A stretch of 64,000 bases of DNA from Labyrinthula sp. Ha (lineage: Eukaryota > Sar > Bigyra > Labyrinthulida > Labyrinthulaceae). The stretch covers positions 248,001 to 312,000 of the forward strand of contig JAALGZ010000024.1 in NCBI GenBank assembly GCA_015227615.1, given 5' to 3'. Made by a program: the position numbers and the translations under genes. Under the pieces are notes generated by a model. It saw only the letters and a list, made by a program, of their open reading frames with translations, made no database searches and was not told the DNA's origin. The first letter of the stretch is position 1. Each line of letters starts with the position of its first letter. Below, piece by piece: positions 47,701 to 58,300 of the stretch.

Positions 47701-49355
47701 TCTGAGAGGGAACTGAAATCACATCTTGAATTTATAGGACAATGTTATTTTCAAGTAGGACATTCAATGTTCCAGTTGCTTTGTTTATTGATTTTGATGT
47801 TAATATACCACTCACTTGCACGTTTTTTAGTTCTTTGATAGTTTTCAACATATTTTTATCAGGTGCCATGTGTTAAGTGGCTCCTCCATCTATGATTATG
47901 TTTAAACGCTTGTTTTTGAATCTGCAAGAATTGTCATTGTTTTGTTTTGTACTGACTTTAAAATCGTTGGGGCTATTTTTATTTTTGTCGTATATAATGA
48001 AACTTCACTTATTCTGTTGTTAACATCGTCTTCGTAATTTTTAGTTGCAATTGATTTATTTTCATCTTCTTCCTGTATGTCCACTTTGTTAACTTTCAGA
48101 AGCTTGAATTTGCAGGCATTATATTCATGATCTGTCGATCCACATCCATAACAGACTTCCTGTTTTGTTGAGCACCGGGCTTTATATTGTTCTCATCCCT
48201 TATATGTTTTACATTTAATATTCTTCTGTTTTTTCGACTTAAATTTGTTTATTCTTACATCATTGTCAAGCATAGTATTATTTTCTTCTTCGTAGTTATC
48301 GAACCTGGACTCCATTTTGGTTTGAACTTTTGCAAAATATCTGATGGCGTTGTTTGAATTATCTTCTGAGCACATAAACTTCATTTACGAGTAGTTTTCT
48401 TCAGGTATTTTTCTAATGAAATCTTTCAACCAAACTTCTTGATGAATATCCTCCGTGCATTTGAAATTGAGCAAATGTCTTTTTATATTCATTTAAGTAA
48501 GGTTCCATACTGCTAAACTGTTTCTCTTCTAGTTTCCGTTAAAACTTAACTAATTGGTCATCAGAGCTTTTCTCAAAATGTTCAACTAAACTGCTAAAAC
48601 TTTCAAATGCGCTTTTATCTTCAGCTAATTAATGCATGAGGTCCATGGTTACTATAGCTCTTAAGATAGTTTTAACTTCTTCTGAGTTAGAAGCATAAGT
48701 TAGTTTAGTTTCGATGAACTTTTTTGATCCCAAAAAAACTAGAACACTTTCTTTTCACTTGTACTTACAACCGTTGAGTTCAGAGACAACTTTAGTAACA
48801 ACATTGGGGTATCAATGGAGTCTGTTGTATTTATTTTGGTTTCTGATTTTTTAAAGACAATAATTTCTTCTTCTATTCTCCTTGCAATTTTTTTTTCAGA
48901 AAACAGTTCATCTTCGGTATCTTTTGTTTTTAATAGAGGAGAAAGTGTTGGTCCTTTTTTATATGTTTGGTTTCTAACATCTTTCAAAGCATAAATTTTT
49001 AAGTGTTTCTTTCCAGGAAATGATAGAATAGCTTCCTTCCAATGGTGAAAAAAGGTTTCCTTTTCTCCTAGTTTTGGATCTGTCGTTTTTATGCTTTTTG
49101 TTTTAATTTGATAAAAGGGGTTGGTGAGTAGTAATGTACATTTAGATGTGTACCGTCCTAAAGAAATATGGTATCATTTCAAGATATGCTATTAGCGGAC
49201 AATGTTTCTCCTGATAAGTTAAGCTCCATTCTCTTACAAGCTCAGAATCAAGTTTACTTAAAATTCTATTTCAAACTTCCTTAAACTCTTTTGCACAGTT
49301 GCCTAGAAATCTGTTTCTTTACCTCAATTGAAATTGTCGTTTTAGGCTCTTAACC

Positions 49356-49447
49356 TGTTGAACGATACTTTATATTTATATCTCTTGTTAATAATTAAAT
49401 TCTGGTTGGTAGCAGAATAAACCAAATACTCAATACTACTTTCAACA
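49356..49447 (-). repeat. Copia long terminal repeat, left end of element as read
   Basis: 92-bp partner of 44684-44775, with TG...CA ends. LTRs this short are at the low end for the family. The bases next to it inside the element (GGTTAAGAGCC, minus strand) stand where a tRNA primer-binding site belongs, but I cannot assign the tRNA. Confidence 0.88.
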
Positions 49448-51312
49448 GATAATCGTTGATACATTAAATACTTTTTTTATTAAATCCCAAAAGCATTTCC
49501 TGCTGCTTTCAGCTGTTTATAAATCTCTTCATATGCTTCGACTGGAATTGGTACTCTAGAACTTTTATCTTCCACACTATCTTTTTCCAAAACACTTCTT
49601 TGATGACTAAACTCTTTAAACCCAGCAAATCCCAAATAATATCCCATTCCAGATTCTCCAAAACCACCAAAACCCAAGTTGTCAACAAGACCATGTTCTA
49701 AAGCTGAATTCACACAAACTCCACCTGATCTAGTACTATCAATAAACTTTTCTATAACTTCTTTTCCTTCTTTACTTTCAGTGTTTGCATAGACATAAAC
49801 AGCTAAAGGTGTATCACAAACTTTATTGATCATTTCTGCAGCTTCTTGATACCCATCTACTTCATAAATTGGTAATATTGGTCCAAAAATTTCCTCTTTC
49901 ATGATATCATCTTCCAAATTTGGTGCTTCAATAATAGTTGGTTGTGTAACTTTTGCCTTATTACCCAAAACAAATTTTCCATGTGCACTTTTGACTAATT
50001 TTTCCACTCTAGCTACATGGCGATCGTTAATCAGAGGTAAATGTTGATATTTCTTCGCTTCTTCCATAAGCTTCTTTTTAAACTGTTTTGCAATATTCTT
50101 CTCAACACAAAGATAATCTGGTGCCATACAAATCTGTCCTGAATTCAAAAACTTCACTCCTGCAATTCTTAAAGCTGCTAAATCCAAGTCTGCTGATTTA
50201 TCCACATAAGTTGGACACTATTAATAAACTACTCAACAAGTTTTACCTTTCCCCCAAGCTCCAAAGTACATGGGGTTAAACTTAGTGCAGCTGCTTTCAT
50301 AATAATTCTTGCAACAAATGAGTTTCCAGTGTACCTGAAAATATAAGAAAATACAAATACTTGTACATAATGTGGTCAAACTTTTGTTTCAACAGTGCAG
50401 TTGTTTCAGGAACAGCTCCAAGAACAACTCTAACTGCAGATTGATCTAGATACTTTGGGATTAACTCTGCAATCAATTCCGCAGAGTGAGTTGAAATCTC
50501 GCTAGGTTTAATCACACAACAATTTCCAGCTGCTAGAATGTTCAATAGAGGATTCACAGTCAGTATAAAAGGAAAATTCCACGGAGAAATGTTAAGAATC
50601 ACCCCTTTTGGGGAGTGAATTACATAAGCTTTTGTATTTCCAGTTGAATTTGCAATTTCCACTGGTTCTGGTTTTACCCATTCGTTAACATTTGCAGCGC
50701 AATACAAAGCCTGAACAATTCCAGACAACTCAAAAACAGCTCTTCCTTTTCCTCCACCTACATCTTTGCCAATTGCTTCAGCGATAGCATCAAAGTTCTC
50801 CATATACATCTTATAAACTTGAAGTATTTGCTGCTTTCTCCATTCAACACTTTTTGTCTTTCCAGATTGAAAGGTCTTTCGAAGCTCTTCAACAACGTCT
50901 GAATAATCAAGATCTGCTTGGGGTTCTTTACTTTCCAAATCCAACTGACGTACTGCCAAAAATCCTGCTTGTGCCATTTCTTCTTTTTTTCTTTCTCTTT
51001 TTTTATTTTAAGTTTACTTTTGAATCTTTAACGGATAGATATGTTCCGAATATTTTACGTTAAGGTAAGAATTCAATAGGAAGATATTGTTCTCTGCTGT
51101 ACTGTATCAATAGCTTATCAGCAGGGTCAAATTAAGTGGGAATACATTCCCGGTACACTACTGGAAATATCAGTTGATTATAATTATATTCTCTATAGTA
51201 AAACAAGGTATTTTTTGAGAACAGCATTTTATTTAAAATATTTTGGGCAAAATTAGATTTATTTCGTTTAAATATTTCACCCAAACCAATCTTGAAAAAG
51301 AAAACAATTATT
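49448..51312. repeat. Segmental duplication unit 1, right part
   Basis: Homologous to 53453-55316. It covers the whole ALDH copy 1 gene plus about 335 bp of its 5' flank. Copy-to-copy offset is constant (4004 bp at gene start, gene end and both introns), so no length change occurred inside the gene. Homology stops abruptly at about 51312/55316. Confidence 0.88.
49480..50977 (-). CDS. Aldehyde dehydrogenase class 3 (fatty aldehyde type), copy 1
   Basis: NAD(P)-dependent oxidation of aldehydes to acids, typically long-chain or lipid-peroxidation aldehydes in this class. Three exons: 50367-50977, 50247-50334 and 49480-50217. Introns are 50335-50366 (32 nt, phase 2) and 50218-50246 (29 nt, phase 0). 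478 aa. Visible: ISPWNFPF (130-137, Asn134 of the active site), ELGGK with the general base Glu229, and NSGQIC with catalytic Cys263. No C-terminal membrane anchor as in mammalian FALDH and no targeting signal, so probably cytosolic. In the C-terminal region SGMGYYLGFAGF differs from copy 2 ([12 protein letters not shown]), one of several clustered changes, though both reading frames are whole. An A/G-rich leader precedes the start. Before the copia insertion it converged with COR fragment 1. Confidence 0.93.
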
Positions 51313-52409
51313 GCACTTTACGTCTTCTTAATGTATGATCTTTAGACGTCCGCGGAAAGGAATACGCAACTTGACTAATTAACTTTAAAATAGTTGACAA
51401 TAGATACATAAATCCTTGACTTTCTAAGTAAAATCTCATTCACGAATAAAACTCTTTCTTTTATCTTAAAAAACTTCTTCAACTTATTCGTGTTTACGGC
51501 TATATCAAAAACCAAAAATAAAACTAACTATTCTAAGTGTGGTAAAATAAAATATAATTCAAAGTACTTCCGTTAGCGAGTTAGTCTAACTTAGTTGGTA
51601 ACTATATTATATTTCCTCCTATAATTCTTCCTTATATTTTTTCACATCAATGGTGACCAACGTTACTCCAACTTTACTCCATATCACCTAATATCGCGCA
51701 ATGTAAAATCAGTGCGTTAAAGCATCAGCAAAATGCACACCCCATGTTACATCGCGTGTTAAGATATCACCAAATACGAAAGTAAAAAGACAACAAAATT
51801 TATCTCCAAACCGTGTAAAAGGGATCATATCTTTCACAAAACACCTCGGAAGGCATCACAAACAACTTCCATATGACCAACTAAAGTTTATTGAGTAAAA
51901 ATCATATCTCAAACCCAAGAATCATTGTAAGCTGAAATATATTGAGGTTTTCCGTCCAGATAAACAAAATAAACAAGACGTGCGCAACCAGAACGTGTGA
52001 ACGTAAAGAAATTATAAGCAGTAAAGTATATTCTTAATAGTAAAGTATCCAAATATAGCTCCAAAAACAGTAAATAGCGAACGAAGACTTTCTTTATTTC
52101 AAACTTGACTTTTATTACCACCACTAACGGTTATATTTCACTACTTTTGAGTCACTCCTAATGACGTGTTCATATAATACTAGTTCTCATAAATCATAAA
52201 TATCACAACTGCTCAAATATGCACCCTTATTTCAGAATCAAGTCAGCTCAATTATTACACCTTTCGGAAATAAAGTGACACTTCCTAGTAAACCCATTTT
52301 TACTCAACAAATAATATAACAGTCCAACACACAACAGAAAATATGATAGACAAAACAAGGAATACAAAAACTCAATGGAAATAAACAAAACAATAACTTA
52401 ATTTTTATA
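51313..52409. other. Spacer between the duplicated units
   Basis: 1.1 kb AT-rich, with no supported gene or repeat. It lies between the 5' end of ALDH copy 1 and COR fragment 2. A minus frame at 51909-52124 has no family match. Confidence 0.5.
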
Positions 52410-53379
52410 AAATTTTTCTGCTGAACTTAACTTACTAGAAAATGCGGGAAACATTTTTTTTCTCTTGAAATCTCCAACTCAATGAACTCTTTTGAAATAA
52501 AGAGAACCAAGAATAAAATCTCAAGCATTGTTTCTGGTAGAGATGGAATACAAAAGCAAGACTTCTTGAACTTTGAAATTTTAACTTCTTGGGTACTGTT
52601 TAAGGATAATTGTAGAGAAGAAAAGAACTTCACAACAAGAAAAGAGCTTAGCCAAAAAGCTCTTCGCTGTGGTTTTGAATATTGAGAAGTTTTAGAAATC
52701 CTTAAAATTTATTCTTCATTTGATCTAGTTTGTTATTTTGCTGGGCTGGAGGTATCTGATGAAGAAAGTTTTGTATTTTTTACACCCTTTTACTTTGCTC
52801 AAGCTCTAGGAAATCTTATTTGTGATAAAAGTTTTCATGAACTTGCTTTTAGAATACCAAGTGAAAAATTCAGTTTATATAGAAAATATGTGGATACTGG
52901 ATTTTTAAGTAAAGAAATACTTAATACCTTATTAAAAGAATATTACGAAAATGAAAAAAAAATATATTTTGCAACTAGAAGTTCAAACTCTTGTTCTTAT
53001 TCCTATCCATAATTATAGAGATCAATATATTTTTCCTGAACTATTACCTCTTGTTAATTCTAAAATTAAAGCACCTCTTACCGATGATGTTGATTTTGTT
53101 TTTACAAAATATATTCTCTTAGACACTTTTGTACATATAGTAAATTTATTTCAGTCACAAAAAGTCATAACTGAAACTTTACTTTATAAAGGTTTCTCTC
53201 GTATAATAATTGGAACAAAATATATTCTCGATATTTTTATATCTGATGATGGAACTGTAAGTTTTTCTTTTGTTCAGGCTAAATGTTTAAGATCTATACA
53301 CAAGTTATTAGAAAACCTAATTCCATTGTTTGCATCAATTCTCTTGCAAGAGTTTGAACCTGTTTTTTTGACAACTTAG
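52410..53379 (+). pseudogene. Truncated ROCO paralogue, COR fragment 2
   Basis: Longer relic of the same second ROCO paralogue. It aligns to the intact protein from near the end of Roc through COR: a stretch like IFFPVEN, then FKDNCREE (compare FLDNCREE), CYFAGLEVSDEE, FHELAFRIP, YIFPELLP and ILDIFI. LRR and the GTP-binding core are missing. An in-frame TGA occurs at about 52683, and one extra A in a homopolymer near 52953-52961 shifts the frame relative to fragment 1. It ends 104 bp from the stop of the convergent ALDH copy 2. The left edge is approximate. Confidence 0.85.
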
Positions 53380-55316
53380 GAAAGCAAGAAAAAGCTGCAG
53401 GCTGGAGAAAAACAAGTTTAAAAATTGTATATGATATAATTTAATCTGTTAGATAATCGTTGATACATTAAATACTTTTTTTATTAAATCCCAAAAGCAT
53501 TTCCTGCTGCTTTCAGCTGTTTATAAATCTCTTCATATGCTTCGACTGGAATTGGTACTCTAGAACTTTTATCTTCCACACTATCTTTTTCAAAAACACT
53601 TCTTTGATGACTAAACTCTTTAAACCCAGGAAATCCTCTATAAGATCCCATTCCAGATTCTCCAAAACCACCAAAAGCCAAGTTATCAGCAAGAGCATGT
53701 TCTAAAGCTGAATTCACACAAACTCCACCTGATCTAGTACTATCAATAAACTTTTCTATAACTTCTTTTCCTTCTTTACTTTCAGTGTTTGCATAGACAT
53801 AAACAGCTAAAGGTGTATCACAAACTTTATTGATCATTTCTGCGGCTTCTTGATACCCATCTACTTCATAAATTGGTAATATTGGTCCAAAAATTTCCTC
53901 CTTCATGATATCATCTTCCAAATTTGGTGCTTCAATAATAGTTGGTTGTGTAACTTTTGCCTTATTACCCAAAACAAATTTTCCATGTGCACTTTTGACT
54001 AATTTTTCCACTCTAGCTACATGGCGATCGTTAATCAGAGGTAAATGTTGATATTTCTTCGCTTCTTCCATAAGCTTCTTTTTAAACTGTTTTGCAATAT
54101 TTTTCTCAACACAAAGATAATCTGGTGCCATACAAATCTGTCCTGAATTTAAAAACTTCACACCTGCAATTCTTAAAGCTGCTAAATCCAAGTCTGCTGA
54201 TTTATCCACATAAGTTGGACACTATTAATAAACTACTCAAAAAGTTTTACCTTTCCCCCAAGCTCCAAAGTACATGGGGTTAAATTTAGTGCAGCTGCTT
54301 TCATAATAATTCTTGCAACAAATGAGTTTCCAGTGTACCTGAAAATATAAGAAAATACAAATACTTGTACATAATGTGATCAAACTTTTGTTTCAACAGT
54401 GCAGTTGTTTCAGGAACAGCTCCAAGAACAACTCTAACTGCAGATTGATCTAAATACTTTGGGATTAGCTCTGCAATCAATTCCGCAGAGTGAGTTGAAA
54501 CCTCACTAGGTTTAATCACACAACAATTTCCAGCTGCTAGAATGTTCAATAGAGGATCCACAGCAAGAACAAAAGGGAAATTCCAGGGCGAAATGTTAAG
54601 AATCACCCCTTTTGGGGAGTGAATCACATAAGCTTTTGTATTTCCAGTTGAATTTGCAATTTCCACTGGTTCTGGTTTTACCCATTCGTCAACATTTGCA
54701 GCGCAATACAAAGCCTGAACAATTCCAGACATCTCAGCAACAGCTCTTCCTTTTCCTCCACCTACATCTTTGTCAATTGCTTCAGCGATAGCATCAAAGT
54801 TCTCCATATACATCTTATAAACTTGAAGTATTTGCTTCTTTCTCCATTCAATGCTTTTTGTCTTTCCAGATTGAAAGGTCTTTCGAAGCTCTTCAACAAC
54901 GTTTGAATAGTCAAGATCTGCTTGGGGTTCTTTACTTTCCAAATCCAACTGACGTACTGCCAAAAATCCTGCTTGTGCCATTTCTTCTTTTTTTCTTTCT
55001 CTTTTTTTATTTTAAGTTTACTTTTGAATCTTTAACGGATAGATATGTTCCGAATATTTTACGTTAGGGTAAGAATTCAATAGGAAAACATTGTTCTCTG
55101 CTGTACTGTATCAGAAGCTTATCAGCAGGGTCAAATTAAGTGGGAATACATTCCCGGTACACTACTGGAAATATCAGTTGATTATAATTATATTCTATAC
55201 AGTAAAACAGGGTATTTTTTGAGAACAGAATTAAATATAAAACATTTTGGGAAAAATTAGATTTATTTCGTGTAAATGTTTCACCCAAACCAATCTTGAC
55301 CAAGAAGACAATCAAT
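52811..55316. repeat. Segmental duplication unit 2 (uninterrupted)
   Basis: Direct-repeat partner of 44045-44683 plus 49448-51312. It contains the end of COR fragment 2, the spacer and the whole ALDH copy 2 with about 335 bp of 5' flank. The spacer reads straight through the site where unit 1 has the copia element. Confidence 0.88.
53484..54981 (-). CDS. Aldehyde dehydrogenase class 3 (fatty aldehyde type), copy 2
   Basis: Duplicate of the gene at 49480-50977. Exons: 54371-54981, 54251-54338 and 53484-54221. Introns are 54339-54370 (32 nt) and 54222-54250 (29 nt), at identical positions and lengths. 478 aa, with Glu229 and Cys263 kept. Differences from copy 1 are mainly single substitutions, for example Gly70 to Asp, FELS to AEMS near residue 83, and ILTVN to VLAVD near 139. 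They are clustered near residues 425-450, where copy 2 (SYRGFPGF) looks closer to the usual class 3 pattern. Both copies seem able to encode enzyme. The shared 5' flank should carry a shared promoter. Confidence 0.93.
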
Positions 55317-58300
55317 CCCAGTAGTTATAGTCAATGTTGCTATCCAACGAAAAAGCACCATTAATTATGAGCCAAAATCAAACGTTCTTTGAATATATTG
55401 ACATATGCTTTTAGTTTTCATGAATTCATGTTAATGCTTTTTGAGAATTGAGGTCTAAGATCGAGTTTTAAGTCGATCTTCCTTTTTTCTGAAGTTTGAA
55501 ATTAATTTTAGTCTGGATGTTCTGTTATTATATTGTTTGCATTTATAGACAGAGTTAGTCAATATATAGTATCTAGGACATTTGTGTTCAATCTGCAGGC
55601 AGCCAAACATAAAGTTTTGTTTTGTCTTATTTCTGCCTAACCCACATTTTCATTCTGAGCAAACATCCATTTTAATCTAACCATTTACCCTATCATATCT
55701 TCTACTCTATATTTTCATAAGTTAAACGAATGTAAACCTCCTCGTCTTCGTCGTTAAGGTTACAAGGTTAATGTTTAATATATCACTAGTAAAATTACTC
55801 TAGGGCCTTCTACAAAACTTATTTTCTTTCTATTTAGTTAAAAAAAGATAAGATTCAAATAAGAGAAGCAATTTTTTTACTAGACTAAGAAGTGGAAAAA
55901 ATCAAAAGAAGGGTGTCACTGCTTCATGACATGAATTATTATTCTTCAAAGTTGAATTCTCACTTATCCCATTGCAAAGGGTGAAAGAGTACATATTTCA
56001 CCTTCTTCGGGACTCTGGGTACATGATTCCTCAGCAGAGACTGTGCCTTGCCTCGGTTGATTCTCACCTTTAATAGCACAATACTACGATTATCTGGTTT
56101 AATAAAGTGTAGTTTCAGTAAAACTCTAGATTATATCCAATGACATTTCTGGGTGAAGGATCTGTGCTTGTATTGTAGAAATTCATGATTACTGAAAGAA
56201 AACACACAGTCAACTATACTAACAGCATTCTTGACTCTAATTCTCCCATTTTTTGGTGTTGCCGTCTTGCCGTCAACATACTAAATGATCTATAGTGCCA
56301 ACCAGGTACAACACTATTTGATAAAGATGAAAAGTGCAAGTGGAAGAGGAACTGAAACTGATAGTCTCCTGATAGCGCATACTAAACTGCTTTGCATTCT
56401 CGAATAGCACATTTTATATGCCTTTGCTTAACTGGAAATGTCATTAGGTCTTACACATTCATAGTGTTACAGCCTGCAAGAGTTAGAGAAAAATAAGAAG
56501 CGCATTTGGCCATAAATATTAGTTTAAAACCCTTGGAGAAAATATTCATGTATATCATGACTCTTAGTTGCGGTGCTAGTATGAACTGATTAGTCTGTAG
56601 TGTACAAAAAACTTAGTTTAGGCATGGTGCAACTTTGACTGTGAAGTCGATGGGAATAAATCCTCTACAGTATCGTAGTAAATAGTTAACCAGGGGAGCT
56701 GAAATAAAGCCAACTTATTACCTTCACAGTAAAGTGTACAACAAGTAAGAAAAGATTACAGAATTCTTATGAAAAGAGGTATATGTAGAGATTTGAGTAA
56801 CCTTATCGATAGAAAACGGTTTCCACGGAAATTACTTAGTACTGATTTATCTTGCTCTGAGAGTAGTCCACTATTTATAACATCTTTTCATGTTATATTA
56901 TTCGCATTTATGGATGCTATGTAAATATGACATTAAGAATTTTCCGTATAGGGCAACTGCAAATGATAGTGTTCAATATCAGTTTCTAATCTGAACAAAA
57001 GGTGGTAAAACTTAACGAGAAAATGCTTTTTTCAAAAGCCACAAAATATTTTTAATAAGATAGCCCTTAACAAGTTTTAAAAGAAGTACAGAGAATATTA
57101 TCTAATCTATGTGAGAATTAGTTTCAAACAAAGACACTAGAAAGAATCTCATACCTACGCCAAAGTTTCATGCTTGATTTAATACTCCGGGCAACATTCG
57201 CCAGATATAATGAATTTTATTCTTTGAGCTCTTTGCAAACCTTTTCCCATTCCCACCCGAAAAACTTTTTTAGGATCAGAGCATGTGAGGCCATCTTTTA
57301 TAATCGAGACCAAGTTTGGGATCAGAAGCCTAGAAAAGTTGATTAATGAAACATAGATCCAAATAAATGGACATGAGAAACATATATTGCTTTATGACCT
57401 AATCATTGTCTAAGATTAATCACCAATTATGTTTAATTTGCTCTCCGATTTCTACCTCTAATCCTAAAATCCCTTATTTGGTGTTCACAATTTAAATAAA
57501 AAACCAGCGAATTCATTATATCAAACCTATAAAAGAGTCTATTAGTCAATACATTAGAAACCATTACAAAGTCACTGTGGATTTCAAGATTGACCTTGGA
57601 AGAAAATCCTGCTACAATGACATCTTTGCCATTCTTCCAAATGGGGGTATGATGTGTCGAGGATACTAACGATGCATCAGCAGAAGATATCTCTACAATA
57701 ATTAAAAGCTCCTCTGTTTACAACCACAAGTCCACTAACAGTAGTTCTCAACTATTTCTACGATAAACGAGACTTCTTGGCTACGATTGTTTATCGGAAA
57801 ACACACTATAATTCAACTAAATAACAATAGATGAACATAAATTTTGGAATCCAAAGCATCAGCAATTATAACCCATTCAATGGGTTTAAATTAACTCTAA
57901 TATTCCTAGTCTAGATTTCCAGGTTGGATAAATGAATATTATATTATAGATCAAACTCCTAAAAAATCACTTAGCAATAAATATCCAAAGAGAAATAGTT
58001 TAGGAATGCACGATAAAGTAAATGGACATTAAGGTGTTTAGGTAATAATCTCGAACTACACCATAGTTTATTGCGGACTTCTGTGTACTGAGCTATAATC
58101 TCATATCTACTGCAGTTCAATCACACGATTTTTGAAAATTTCCATAATCTAGTTGGATCTTGGCTAAACATGAGGAAGGGTGTACTCAGAGCTTTCGTAG
58201 CCGCTACTTGAAAACAATCTACGTCTAGCAACTAGTTTGATCAGATTACATGGTAAATAGTTTCTTGAGGAGGATTTTCTGATACGGAAATACGTAAGTA

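Larger units (their letters stand above)
44684..49447 (-). mobile_element. Ty1/copia LTR retrotransposon, decayed
   Basis: Fossil element of about 4.76 kb in minus orientation. Parts, in element order: LTR (49447-49356), Gag-like region with a CCHC zinc knuckle (C-x2-C-x4-H-x4-C, about 48113-48153), integrase region (about 46.9-47.7 kb), reverse transcriptase (about 45.6-46.3 kb, with the YADD box), RNase H (about 44.8-45.6 kb), purine tract and LTR. Integrase before reverse transcriptase identifies Ty1/copia. The coding part is broken, with roughly eight or more breaks. With LTRs about 13% apart it is not a recent insertion. It sits between COR fragment 1 and ALDH copy 1. The undisturbed target sequence survives in the duplicate locus at about 53445-53462. 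Confidence 0.9.

Noticed and set aside
52660-52690. Mini-intron hiding the stop in COR fragment 2
   Set aside because: The only GT-AG pair nearby (24 nt) would remove residues that align with the intact protein, so the stop is real and the fragment is a pseudogene.
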